A stretch of DNA of 20,276 nucleotides from a virus: positions 1-20,276 of IMG/VR virus record IMGVR_UViG_3300037193_000457; one strand, 5' to 3'. A program made the position numbers and the translations under genes. Position 1 is the stretch's first letter, and each line of letters begins with the position of its first letter. The notes under the pieces were generated by a model. The model was given only the letters and a program-made list of their open reading frames with translations. It was not told the DNA's origin and searched no databases. This document shows positions 1 through 8,095 of this stretch, one piece after another.

Positions 1-3000
1 TCTGTTCGCATTTAATTGCAGAGCTAAATCTCTAGCCTCTCTTGTCATAGGATCGGAGCCTTTAGTTTTAGGAGTATATCCTTTTGACTCACTAAAATCT
101 AATAGCTCAGCAGCCGATTCTTGCCAAGTTCCTTTAAGCTTATCTCCATATTTATCTTTAAGCTCTTTAAATCCTTGCTCCATAGCAGCATTCAATTGTT
201 CTGCTAGTTGATTAGCTACATGCTTTTGCATGGTATCGTCAAGCCCGGTCATTCTTCCGACAATATCGGCAGCAAATTGATCCAAACGAGCACTACCCTG
301 TCGTGTTGATTGCCAAGCATTATCAAACATTCCTTCTTCACCTTGGAATGTTCCACGGAAAATACCAGCTTGATGCATTTTCTCTTTTGCATCTTGAAGG
401 AAGATATCTAAGTCGGATACTGGTGTTCTAAAATCGAAAGAGACTTTGATGTTATTTAGAATACTATCAATATCTTTTCTGGTCTTACCAGCGGCTACTA
501 AAAGAGTTTCCATGCTCTTCATAATATCTTCTTCACTTAATCCTTGACCTTGCAATCGATAAACTTGGCTTCTTAAGAGTTCATCAAGCCATGCACCCGA
601 ACGTCTATTAGCCTCAGTAACAAGATCTCCATTTTCTTGACGTAGCTTATTAACCATCGCGCCTAGATCATCACTTACCTTGCCTGATGCATCTTTGATC
701 TGACCCCAAGTAATTTTTGCTTGACCAAGAGTCTTCATCCATCCATCTGTAGTGTTGGCTAATCTCTGCATGTGTTCAATATTTTTGGTAGCTTCAGCAG
801 TAATAAGTTTATATGCAGCGAATCCAGCAACACCAAGTGCCGCAAATCCTAAGAACCAAGGATTACTGAAAAGTGCCCAAGCAGATCTACCCAATGTAGC
901 AGCGCCCGAAACCAATGGTCCAGCTATTCTACTAATAAGACCAGTGGCTTGATTTTTAGCGGAAGTTGCATTACCCAGTAGGTTTTGCATAAAGTTACTG
1001 TTCTTGGCAAAGTCACCAATTTTCTCAAACATAGGAATCATGATAGATAGAGTTCCAGCACCAATAGCCAACCAATTAAGCCAAGCGGCAAGACCTGATC
1101 CGGTACCAGCAACGGCACCACCTAATGCCGCGACGGCAGACACACCAAGTAAAACTTCCTGATTAAATACTTTGGCCATCACGGATGATCTTTGTACATT
1201 ATTCGCAACTGTATCAGTAGTCATTGCGACTGATTTGAAACCTTCGTTTATAGCAGCAACTGCTTCAGGTGAAGCAAATCTTCCGTCTTCTGTTCTCCAT
1301 CTTCCATCATTTGGATTTCTCGTTAATGTTCTATTTCCCGCAGTAACTGTATCCGGAAAGGTAAGTTTTCCAGCAGAAGATGATGCTAAAGATGCGGCGT
1401 GACCTGCCTGCTCTCTTAAAGCAGTAATCATCATTTGCTTTTCATTATCCAAGGCTTCTCTGGTTGCTTTTGTTCTGTTTCTGATAGCCTCAGTTACAAT
1501 TCTTCCTTGCTCATTTACCTTTTGATTAAATTTATCCGCCTGAGCATTATATTCATTAATGCGCTTATCAGCTTCATTGAAATATACCTGATGAGCAGCT
1601 CCTAATTCTCTGGATAACTTTTCAAATTCTTTCTTGGCATCAGAATCAAATATAGTCCCTTGATTTTTACCTGATTGAACAGTCAATCTGGGGTTATTTA
1701 ATATTTCATCTCTAGCAGCCTCAATTTTAAGCCATTTCTCTTTAGCAGCTAATTCAGCTCTCGATTCTACACCTTGATTTTTTGCAATGAACTCTCTTTG
1801 TTGAGCCACAATTGCATTAAGTTTGTCAATTTCTCTTTTTTCTGAATCTTTTGCTCTGTCAAGGTTTCTCGTAAAGCCGCCTGTTTGCGAAGTCTTGGCG
1901 GCATTTGCAGTAGCAAGACTAGAAGCTTGTGCAGTTTCTAAATAAGCCTTTTGCAGCTTCTCTAACTGGAATACTAATATTTGAACAGTATCAGCTTCAG
2001 ACATGAACTTAGTCTTGAGGTCTCCAGATGCAATTGCAGCAGCTTTTTGTTCTATTGTAAGACTCTTATATTTACTGCCAAGATTAAATAAACCAGCTAT
2101 ACCACGACCAATAGTTCCCACAAAGTTACCAAAAATACCAATAAGCATAGCAATAGGACCAGCAATAGCTAGAATGCTGGCTCCAACAATAAGCAAGCCT
2201 TTGGCCCAATCGGGTATGGCATTAAGAGCAGTCATCATTTCTCCTACCCTTGTAATAACAAAGGTAGCCATCTTTAGTGCAACTTCACCGAATTCTTGCA
2301 ATTGCATCTTAAAGTTTTGAACAGCAATTGTAAATTGCCCTGAGATACTTGATGTTTTTGCTTCAAGCTCTTGTGCAGCCGATGCTGCCCATTTACTTTG
2401 ACTTTGTGAAGCTACTTCAAAAGCTTTATCAACCTGACCACCCTTTGTAGCCAAACCGTCCAAAATAGCTGTAAGTCTGGTCAACTGATACGCCCCACCA
2501 AGTCTACCAATAAGCTGTTGCTGTTCTAGGAGGGTAAGATTACCACCATGAATGACATCGGCCAAGGCTTGCATGGTAGGCATAAGTTCTCCACCAGTCT
2601 TCTTGATAAATTCAGGAAGATCTTGACCTGTCAGAGACTTGAACACTTCTTTTGTTTGCTCCGCTGGATTAATTAATCTGTTCATCAAAGTCTTAATGGC
2701 ATTAGCACCTTCCGCTGCATCTACCCCGCGCTCTTTTAGCGCGACCATAATAGTACCTAGATCCTGAATAGATCCACCCAATTGAGCAATAGGTGCTGCT
2801 GCTCTTGGAATAGCTTCAGCAAAGTCTTCCATCTGCAAGGAAGTAGCATTTTCTACGGCGTTCATATAGTTAATGGCATCCGCTGTTTCTTGAACGGACA
2901 TCTTAAATACAGCCTGTAAAGAAATGTAAGATTTCAAGGCGACTTGAGAATCCATTTCACCAAGAATACTTAATCTTTGAACTTCAATAGCAGAATTCTT

Positions 3001-3756
3001 TAAGCTTTCCCCAGTCTGTCCAACCGCAGCTAATTGAGCCATTACTTCTAATGTTGATTTAGCTGTAGCACCCATAGTCGAAGTAACAAAATCAGCGGTA
3101 GTCATCGCTAATCCTTTTACCTCATCTTTTGCACCATCATAAACCTTGGCAATTCTAGTGATTTCCTGGTCAACAGTGAAAGCAAACACACCAGCCGCAG
3201 CGGCTGCCGCTGCAAATGGAATAGTAAAACCAACCAATAATTGTCTACCGGCCCACTGCATATTCTTACCCCAGTTTTGAATCTGAGTAGAAGCAACTTT
3301 AAGCATTTCATTTTGAAGACCAAATTGTCTATTTTGAGCTTCCAAAGCCATCGTAGAGCTTCTAATATCATTTACAGAAGGCAAATAAACCTGAGTTTGG
3401 CCCGTCACACTTGTTCTCGATGCTGCATTTGCTAATCGAGTTTGGTTTTCAGCGATATCTCTTGACTGGTTCTTCCATTTATCCATAAAATCAGTAATGC
3501 CTTGAAGTTCAAGTTTACCTCTATGGAGATTCCTTACAAACAAATCAGTCTGTCGCAAACCTTCATCCCATTGGAATCTAGGTGCTGCGACAGACTGTAA
3601 GTCACGAATAAAAGTACCACCAGCAAAGCGAGCTACGCTAAGTCCTTGTAGCCGCTGTTCTAAATTACCAGCCGTTCTATTGAGAGCATTAAGCTCTGCC
3701 ATCGCCTGACTAAAATCGGCCGAACCAGTAAAATGTACGCTGATGTTTTGAGTAAT
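1..3756 (-). CDS. Tail tape measure protein, 3' end beyond the window
   Basis: Sets tail length and is packed inside the tail tube. I translated about 1250 codons with no stop down to base 1, so the C-terminus lies outside the window. The N-terminus (ITQNISVHFTGSADF) resembles actinophage tape measures. Residues about 200-425 look like the TP901-type tape measure core, rich in Ala, Gln and Leu helices. Hydrophobic stretches lie near residues 164-190, 519-545, 860-890 and 965-985, as expected for a protein that interacts with a membrane during DNA ejection. The frame opens after a stop at 3783-3781 and has no ATG, GTG or TTG before ATG 3702. GAGGAAG (3770-3764) sits 7 bases before ATT 3756, and ATA 3762 is also in frame. 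I chose ATT because of this spacing and the conserved-looking N-terminus. It follows the chaperone stop (3761-3759) by two bases, which suggests reinitiation. Function is very likely; the start is uncertain. Confidence 0.9.
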   Translation of the reverse strand, partial: MTQNISVHFTGSADFSQAMAELNALNRTAGNLEQRLQGLSVARFAGGTFIRDLQSVAAPRFQWDEGLRQTDLFVRNLHRGKLELQGITDFMDKWKNQSRDIAENQTRLANAASRTSVTGQTQVYLPSVNDIRSSTMALEAQNRQFGLQNEMLKVASTQIQNWGKNMQWAGRQLLVGFTIPFAAAAAAAGVFAFTVDQEITRIAKVYDGAKDEVKGLAMTTADFVTSTMGATAKSTLEVMAQLAAVGQTGESLKNSAIEVQRLSILGEMDSQVALKSYISLQAVFKMSVQETADAINYMNAVENATSLQMEDFAEAIPRAAAPIAQLGGSIQDLGTIMVALKERGVDAAEGANAIKTLMNRLINPAEQTKEVFKSLTGQDLPEFIKKTGGELMPTMQALADVIHGGNLTLLEQQQLIGRLGGAYQLTRLTAILDGLATKGGQVDKAFEVASQSQSKWAASAAQELEAKTSSISGQFTIAVQNFKMQLQEFGEVALKMATFVITRVGEMMTALNAIPDWAKGLLIVGASILAIAGPIAMLIGIFGNFVGTIGRGIAGLFNLGSKYKSLTIEQKAAAIASGDLKTKFMSEADTVQILVFQLEKLQKAYLETAQASSLATANAAKTSQTGGFTRNLDRAKDSEKREIDKLNAIVAQQREFIAKNQGVESRAELAAKEKWLKIEAARDEILNNPRLTVQSGKNQGTIFDSDAKKEFEKLSRELGAAHQVYFNEADKRINEYNAQADKFNQKVNEQGRIVTEAIRNRTKATREALDNEKQMMITALREQAGHAASLASSSAGKLTFPDTVTAGNRTLTRNPNDGRWRTEDGRFASPEAVAAINEGFKSVAMTTDTVANNVQRSSVMAKVFNQEVLLGVSAVAALGGAVAGTGSGLAAWLNWLAIGAGTLSIMIPMFEKIGDFAKNSNFMQNLLGNATSAKNQATGLISRIAGPLVSGAATLGRSAWALFSNPWFLGFAALGVAGFAAYKLITAEATKNIEHMQRLANTTDGWMKTLGQAKITWGQIKDASGKVSDDLGAMVNKLRQENGDLVTEANRRSGAWLDELLRSQVYRLQGQGLSEEDIMKSMETLLVAAGKTRKDIDSILNNIKVSFDFRTPVSDLDIFLQDAKEKMHQAGIFRGTFQGEEGMFDNAWQSTRQGSARLDQFAADIVGRMTGLDDTMQKHVANQLAEQLNAAMEQGFKELKDKYGDKLKGTWQESAAELLDFSESKGYTPKTKGSDPMTREARDLALQLNANR

Positions 3757-3758
3757 TT

Positions 3759-4387
3759 TTATTCTTCCTCTACTATAATATTAAAGTGTCCAGAAAGTTC
3801 ATACTCTTCCTCACTGACACCGATTGCTTTTGCTTCTGCGCGACGCTTGATTTCGTCAAATTCAGTTGATTTTCCTTCATCCAGATCTATTCCCTTGAGA
3901 GACGCCATAAATCTTTGATCATCATATTTCTTTTCTCTGGCTTTCTCTAACATCTTAACTATTTCTTGCATTGTAAGATTTTCTTCTAGATCATCGTAAT
4001 TTTTAAACATACCTGGATAAAAAAATAGTATTTCAGATTCTAAATCAACTAAATCAGTCTCTACGTCGTCGCTCTCTGATTTGGGTCATTTAACTTCACC
4101 CCGGTAGCAACATTAAGAATGTGTTCCATAGTTGCCATATCAACATGATTTTCTAATACTTCGATATCTGCTAATTTTGGCTCATAAGTTTCCATAGCTA
4201 TAGCTGTTGCTTCTAAGAGAATATCAACTACTAATTTTTCCTTATGTTCTTCGCCTGGATTTTGAATATTATCTAATACTTTTGCCACACGTCTAAAGTT
4301 CTTAATTGTTAATGGCCTAATAGTTATAGGCTTTTTCCAGTCTTGAAGTTCTATTTCTTCAACTTCATATACTCTTTTGCTGGTCAT
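3759..4387 (-). CDS. Tail assembly chaperone, long form made by -1 frameshift
   Basis: This is the GT-type extended chaperone thought to bind the tape measure protein and the tail tube protein while the tail is built. The downstream frame (stop at 3761-3759) is open back to a stop at 4088-4086. It overlaps the short chaperone frame by about 25 bases in the -1 register. The overlap contains C CCA AAT, a canonical XXXYYYZ slippery heptamer. Slippage there gives a 209-residue protein: residues 1-103 of the short form, then SESDDVETDL onward. The downstream part is acidic and helical (YPGMFKNYDDLEENLTMQEI). Its only early ATG (4010) has no Shine-Dalgarno sequence, so independent translation is unlikely. 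The arrangement just before the tape measure gene is the standard one for tailed phages. The frameshift is inferred from the heptamer and frame layout. Confidence 0.85.
4061..4387 (-). CDS. Tail assembly chaperone, short form
   Basis: The 108-residue G-type chaperone is made when ribosomes do not slip. It is a soluble, mostly helical protein (MTSKRVYEVEEIELQDWKKP onward), typical in size and position: after the major tail gene and before the tape measure gene. AAAGGGG lies at a good distance before the ATG. The last residues (DPNQRATT) are read across the CCCAAAT slippery site, so the short and long forms share residues 1-103. A promoter candidate (TGTTAAAAT) sits just upstream, after the major tail terminator, which would let the tail assembly genes be transcribed separately from the virion protein gene. 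Confidence 0.85.
   Translation of the reverse strand: MTSKRVYEVEEIELQDWKKPITIRPLTIKNFRRVAKVLDNIQNPGEEHKEKLVVDILLEATAIAMETYEPKLADIEVLENHVDMATMEHILNVATGVKLNDPNQRATT
4079..4085 (-). other. Programmed -1 frameshift site CCCAAAT
   Basis: On the minus strand the zero frame reads GAC CCA AAT CAG. The heptamer C-CCA-AAT lets both tRNAs slip back one base onto CCC and AAA, moving the ribosome into the open -1 frame that encodes the downstream chaperone domain. The zero-frame stop is at 4063-4061, 16 bases past the heptamer. I see no convincing stimulatory hairpin directly downstream. Confidence 0.8.
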
Positions 4388-4411
4388 GTAAACCCCTTTC
4401 CATATAGGGTA

Positions 4412-4420
4412 ATTTTAACA
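4412..4420 (-). promoter_or_regulatory. Extended -10 promoter candidate for the chaperones
   Basis: TGT followed by TAAAAT (4417-4412) lies between the major tail terminator and the chaperone ATG at 4387. Transcription would start near 4405, giving a leader of about 18 bases that contains AAAGGGG. The 13-base string CATGTTAAAATTA is repeated exactly upstream of the head-tail adaptor gene (8055-8043), which supports a shared phage promoter. No clear -35 box is visible. Confidence 0.5.
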
Positions 4421-4447
4421 TGGATTCTTAACAATATGCAAATAGCA

Positions 4448-4480
4448 AGACCCCTTACTACAACTACTGGTAAGGGGTCT
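4448..4480 (-). terminator. Terminator after the major tail protein
   Basis: A perfect 11-bp inverted repeat (AGACCCCTTAC and its complement) encloses an 11-base loop, 14 bases past the major tail stop. The minus-strand tail is only moderately U-rich (TTGCTATTTG), so termination may be partial. That would suit a gene needed in large excess over those downstream. Confidence 0.65.
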
Positions 4481-4494
4481 GCTAATAATAAAAA

Positions 4495-5202
4495 TTACGG
4501 AGTAATTACTCTGTCTCTAATTGTGCCATATTCAGCACCTGAAACTTCAGCAGGTAGCAAACGGAAGTTCACTGGGAAACGAGTAGAATCATTACGCTTT
4601 AATCCGTGTGTAGAAGCTTCTACAGAAATAACACGACGTAAATGATAAATACGCTCTCTCTTCTTATTTCCTGTTGCTGTACGTGGAGCATTACCAACAA
4701 ATACCATCTGGCGTTCGACCGGCTCAATACCGAGCGCACCAGCTTCCATACCTAGAACTTGTTCGTCCGCTGCTACTGCAACACCTTCAAAGTCTTTAGT
4801 CTGGTCTACAGTTCTACCAGTAATATCTTCAGCAGTTGTATCACCATCAGGGTGGCGTAATGAGGAACCACCTTGAGCCCAAACCACCAATAGATTTTCT
4901 AGAGTAGCTTCAGCAAATTCTGTCTTAACAGAAGCAGTCATTTTCTGCTTGAACAACTTTGCAGCGTCAAGCAATTGGTCAACTTCTACTTCACCATAAG
5001 ACGGAGTATATGTGTATTCAACACCATTAGAAGTATATCCTGTATATCTCCAATCTGCGTGTGGAGTCAACGTGTCAGCATAAGGAACACCACTTGATGT
5101 TGCTGGTAGTACAATGGTATCCCAACCTGTACTAGCTGAGTCATCTCGTGAAAGAAAAACCGCAGCCGCACCAACAAGAATGTTACGATCTTGTCTTGCC
5201 AT
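4495..5202 (-). CDS. Major tail (tube) protein
   Basis: The 235-residue protein that polymerises into the tail tube. Assignment rests on its position (after the connector and tail-terminator genes, before the frameshifted chaperones and tape measure), on size, and on a mixed alpha/beta sequence starting MARQDRNILVGAAAVFLS that resembles actinophage tube proteins. An excellent Shine-Dalgarno sequence (AGGAGGTGA) precedes the ATG. A terminator follows, and a separate promoter candidate and a 10-bp hairpin lie upstream, as expected for a highly expressed virion gene. There is no sign of an added Ig-like C-terminal domain. Confidence 0.85.
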   Translation of the reverse strand: MARQDRNILVGAAAVFLSRDDSASTGWDTIVLPATSSGVPYADTLTPHADWRYTGYTSNGVEYTYTPSYGEVEVDQLLDAAKLFKQKMTASVKTEFAEATLENLLVVWAQGGSSLRHPDGDTTAEDITGRTVDQTKDFEGVAVAADEQVLGMEAGALGIEPVERQMVFVGNAPRTATGNKKRERIYHLRRVISVEASTHGLKRNDSTRFPVNFRLLPAEVSGAEYGTIRDRVITP

Positions 5203-5247
5203 TTAGAATTTCACCTCCTATATTAATATCCTAAAAGTCTTGCTTTC

Positions 5248-5277
5248 TTCCTAGAATAGATTATCCCATTCTAGGAA
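5248..5277. repeat. 10-bp inverted repeat before the major tail gene
   Basis: TTCCTAGAAT and ATTCTAGGAA are perfect complements separated by 10 bases, between the tail-terminator stop and the major tail start. No U-run follows on the minus strand, so an intrinsic terminator in the direction of transcription is unlikely. The -10 candidate GATAAT falls in the loop. The repeat could be an operator, an RNA-processing hairpin or a 5'-leader stabiliser. Confidence 0.5.
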
Positions 5278-5288
5278 TTATTGTGCAA
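5260..5288 (-). promoter_or_regulatory. Weak promoter candidate for the major tail gene
   Basis: TTGCAC (5288-5283) and GATAAT (5265-5260) are separated by 17 bases. The -10 matches consensus at five of six bases, the -35 at only three. Transcription would begin near 5253 and give a leader of about 50 bases ending in AGGAGGTGA. Confidence 0.35.
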
Positions 5289-5290
5289 AT

Positions 5291-5884
5291 CTACCTCATG
5301 CCTTGATCTAAATATGTAGAGTCAAGGGGTAGATTCATAGTAAATGTTCTTTCAGTACCTTCATAAGTTGTGTCATATCTGACAACAATCATAAAAGCAT
5401 TTCTTCCGCCCTCATCCTCGGTTGGAGCAGGGCCAGCAGTGGTCGGCACACTAATATTTTTAAATTCAAATGGATAGTCAGGATCTGCTCTAAAATGATA
5501 GTTAATATCATTTGCAGCCCAATCTTCTCTTGAAAGAAGATCAGTGATGAAATCGGCCATAGCTATTAATACATCCATATCTCCATGATAAAACGTATAT
5601 GCTATTTGTCCGCATAATAAATATGGTTCATCTGGAGAATATCTATGAGATATGGAATATATTCCATATGATAAATCTTTAAATTCTACGTTATCGTATA
5701 TGGTTTCTAATTCTGGTAATTCCTGCCCTGGCACTAAAAATGGCAATATGAAATCTGGATCTCCATTAAAATCACTAACGTAATCTGCCATATCGATAAA
5801 TTCCATCTCAACAAGCTTATCTTGAATAAATCTATTTATGGAATAAGCTGGAGATATTGCATATTTTTCTTCCCACTTAGCCAT
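5291..5884 (-). CDS. Probable tail terminator protein
   Basis: A 197-residue protein, assigned mainly by position directly upstream of the major tail gene, where siphoviruses usually encode the protein that caps the tail tube and joins it to the head. The sequence (MAKWEEKYAISPAYSINRFI onward) has an N-terminal helical part and a beta-rich remainder with 'ISHRYSPDEPYLLCGQIAYTF', compatible with a small alpha/beta terminator fold. Its ATG overlaps the preceding stop (ATGGCTAA), so it should be translationally coupled. I cannot confirm the family from sequence alone. Another head-tail joining role is possible. Confidence 0.6.
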   Translation of the reverse strand: MAKWEEKYAISPAYSINRFIQDKLVEMEFIDMADYVSDFNGDPDFILPFLVPGQELPELETIYDNVEFKDLSYGIYSISHRYSPDEPYLLCGQIAYTFYHGDMDVLIAMADFITDLLSREDWAANDINYHFRADPDYPFEFKNISVPTTAGPAPTEDEGGRNAFMIVVRYDTTYEGTERTFTMNLPLDSTYLDQGMR

Positions 5885-6701
5885 CTTCCATCAAACTCCT
5901 TCTTGATGCCGCCGCTGCTATATAATTCTTTTGCAGAGTTTCTTGGAATTTTGCTTCCATTAATCTATCCGGCACTAATACAGTAATACCAATTTTCTTA
6001 TCTTTTTCTTTTAGTTTTGAAAAAGAAGACACTTTTTCAGCAAAGGTTTTTTCCATTGCATCCAAAGCAGGCTTTGTTAAATGTTTTCTTATTGCCAATT
6101 CAGGTTCTCCACTTGCCCACCATTGAGTCCACTCTCTAGTAAACGCACCATTAATTCTTTCATTTCCCGCGCGTGCTATAGAAATGGTACCCTTAAAGTA
6201 GACTATTCCATTTTTTACAAATCCTGTTCCAGAGCTTGTAGCATTACTAGTTTGTTTTTTTGCTACGAATACCAAATATTTGGCTAATTTGGGAGATATT
6301 TTTACAGGAAGGCCATTTTCTAAAACCATAGCTTTCCATACAAACACATGGATTTTACGAACTCCAACAGATTGTAAAGCTGGATCTACAGGAACTGTTT
6401 TCCTTGAAGCTTTAAATTCAAAAAATGCTGATCTATTGGCTCCATTTCCCTTCAACACATGTCTCCACAACTTTCCATTTGGATCTCCGACCTGTCCCCA
6501 TTCGTACATATGAGACAAGGATTCTGGATTTCTCAATGATTCACTGGACATATGCATAACAAATTCACCAGCCGTTACTTCATGAGCGGCCTTTATTAAA
6601 CTACTCACATGGCGCTCTGACTTTAATGTAGCTTCTATTGTATGAACTGCGACACCAATTTCTCTGAATTTATCTAATTCAGCTTCTATATTAAACCCCA
6701 C
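5877..6701 (-). CDS. Head-tail joining or tail completion protein (HK97 gp10-like position)
   Basis: A 274-residue protein that begins at GTG 6701, with GGAGG seven bases upstream, and overlaps the previous gene by 11 bases. Its place between the head-closure and tail-terminator candidates is where HK97 gp10-like proteins usually lie. It is larger than those (commonly 110-170 residues). It opens with a helical region (MGFNIEAELDKFREIGVAVH), has a central beta-rich part, and ends in a basic helical segment (KLKEKDKKIGITVLVPDRLM). I do not recognise a catalytic motif. The assignment is by context. Confidence 0.5.
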   Translation of the reverse strand: MGFNIEAELDKFREIGVAVHTIEATLKSERHVSSLIKAAHEVTAGEFVMHMSSESLRNPESLSHMYEWGQVGDPNGKLWRHVLKGNGANRSAFFEFKASRKTVPVDPALQSVGVRKIHVFVWKAMVLENGLPVKISPKLAKYLVFVAKKQTSNATSSGTGFVKNGIVYFKGTISIARAGNERINGAFTREWTQWWASGEPELAIRKHLTKPALDAMEKTFAEKVSSFSKLKEKDKKIGITVLVPDRLMEAKFQETLQKNYIAAAASRRSLMEDG

Positions 6702-7137
6702 CTTGTGCCTCCGCTCTAGAAAGTAAGGTTTGATATTCAGTAATTTCTCCGAAAGGACCGATTACTGGCGCTGAACCTGATGAGTTATACCATGTGCTTG
6801 GAGATGCAGCAAACTGAACTTCTTTATAAACAAGTTCACCGTCTACTTTATTTCTTATATTTGATATCTGAGCATCACGGCCGATGTTATAAGCACTCAT
6901 CAATTTAAGAAAATCATCACTCAAATATTTAGCACCAAATTGTTCTCCAGTGCCCTGTCTAGTAAAACTATCCGATAAAAATGGAGTTACTATGCAATCT
7001 ATGATTCCATTCTCTCCGATAGAAGTATTTAATATCCAAGAATATTTAATAGTCCCTGATTTTCCTACAATTCTTTCTTTCTTATATATTTCAGCAGTCA
7101 TAGTATATCTAGTAGAAAAAAGACATCCGCCAATCAT
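6691..7137 (-). CDS. Probable head closure (stopper) protein
   Basis: A 148-residue protein immediately after the adaptor gene, with A of the adaptor TGA shared with its ATG (TGATG). GGAG lies eight bases before this ATG. A second in-frame ATG (MTAEIYKKERIVG) is 12 codons in and could be the true start by resemblance to stopper proteins, which often begin with a short beta strand. The body is beta-rich, as expected for the SPP1 gp16/HK97 gp7-like fold that closes the portal channel. The assignment comes from order and size. Confidence 0.55.
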   Translation of the reverse strand: MIGGCLFSTRYTMTAEIYKKERIVGKSGTIKYSWILNTSIGENGIIDCIVTPFLSDSFTRQGTGEQFGAKYLSDDFLKLMSAYNIGRDAQISNIRNKVDGELVYKEVQFAASPSTWYNSSGSAPVIGPFGEITEYQTLLSRAEAQGGV

Positions 7138-8027
7138 CAGATCACTCCTATACCAGGATACATTCTATATTCCGAAAGAAGTTGATCAGCAGTAACACTG
7201 CCAGTTCCAGCAAATGCTTCTCGCATAAATTTAATATCCCAATCGCCAGTAGCAATTGATTCCAAATACTTATCTCTATATTTTTGATCCTTACAAAGTA
7301 AATTGGCTATGATAATTTTAGCTGCTTCTTCGACATTTGTTGGTACTGAATTCCAACCCCATAATCCTTCGACATTATATGTTGTATTTCTCTTAAAAGA
7401 GAATTTGATTGGGTAAGCGGCATCTATTTTATTTCTAGATCTAGGAGTTCTCAAAATCCATCCATCTGAGACCAATTCCCAGGTGTACTCAACCCAACCA
7501 TCATAAGGGCTTGGAGCAGTAATAACTGAAGGATTTGTATATACATCATTCCACCTTACTTCAGTCAGAGTAATTAGTCTCCTTGGCATTCTAAGACCAT
7601 TCATATCTGAGCCTTCTACTCCATACGTCGCCAGGCGTTTTCCAAAAGATTGACCACAATACCAATCTATGATCTTCCTGGCTATTCTTTCACATTCTAA
7701 GAAATCTGAATATGTTGTATTTGCTTGAAAGTAACTCCAAGGAGCATAAGGGGTCACAACATCGTAATATTCTGAAATAACTACTGGATTTGTTTGCAAT
7801 AGAAAAGCCCATTCTACTCTAACCTCTCCTTCCAAAGAGAGCATGGAAATAGGAACTAAGGCTTTATATTTACCCACTGATGGTGTAGACACATTTAGAG
7901 TAGTGCCTGTTTCAGCACCATTTAAAAATGCTTTCGCTGTTACCGAACCATCGGCATTTGTAGCTACTCCATCTACGTAGATTGTATATTCTACTGTAGA
8001 TAGATTATTTATTAAAAGTTCTTTCAT
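7137..8027 (-). CDS. Head-tail adaptor with N-terminal Ig-like extension
   Basis: The adaptor ring protein that sits under the portal. The C-terminal 200 residues carry a helical connector-type sequence: ERIARKIIDWYCGQSFGKR, then GLWGWNSVPTNVEEAAKII, a pattern I associate with gp6/gp15-like connector proteins of tailed phages. The first 95 residues are different: short alternating strands (VEYTIYVDGVATNADGSVTA, then GKYKALVPISML) resembling an Ig or FN3-like beta sandwich. That makes the protein (296 aa) much longer than the usual 100-200. GGTGAG lies before the ATG. A TGTTAAAAT promoter candidate lies upstream, past the terminator of the previous gene. Confidence 0.75.
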   Translation of the reverse strand: MKELLINNLSTVEYTIYVDGVATNADGSVTAKAFLNGAETGTTLNVSTPSVGKYKALVPISMLSLEGEVRVEWAFLLQTNPVVISEYYDVVTPYAPWSYFQANTTYSDFLECERIARKIIDWYCGQSFGKRLATYGVEGSDMNGLRMPRRLITLTEVRWNDVYTNPSVITAPSPYDGWVEYTWELVSDGWILRTPRSRNKIDAAYPIKFSFKRNTTYNVEGLWGWNSVPTNVEEAAKIIIANLLCKDQKYRDKYLESIATGDWDIKFMREAFAGTGSVTADQLLSEYRMYPGIGVI

Positions 8028-8044
8028 TATGTCTCACCAATATA

Positions 8045-8053
8045 ATTTTAACA
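8045..8053 (-). promoter_or_regulatory. Extended -10 promoter candidate for the adaptor operon
   Basis: TGT plus TAAAAT (8050-8045) predicts transcription from about 8038, exactly at the first G of GGTGAG, the ribosome-binding site of the adaptor gene. The surrounding 13 bases CATGTTAAAATTA are identical to those before the tail chaperone gene. It directly follows a terminator. Confidence 0.5.
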
Positions 8054-8071
8054 TGTTGTTCCATAAAAAGG

Positions 8072-8095
8072 CAAAGTCCCCTGATGGGGACTCTG
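8072..8095 (-). terminator. Terminator after the 121-aa gene
   Basis: AGTCCCC and GGGGACT form a 7-bp GC-rich stem with a four-base loop, extendable by two outer pairs across one mismatch. The minus strand continues TTTGCCTTTTTATGG, a U-rich tail. The hairpin begins just past the TAA of the 121-aa gene. Confidence 0.75.

Noticed and set aside
3759-4010. Separate 83-aa gene starting at ATG 4010
   Set aside because: No ribosome-binding site, and the frame is open upstream to a slippery heptamer inside the previous gene, so frameshift expression explains it better.
5248-5277. Terminator between the tail-terminator and major tail genes
   Set aside because: The hairpin is strong, but the minus strand continues GAAAGCAAG, with no U-run. 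I list it as an inverted repeat only.
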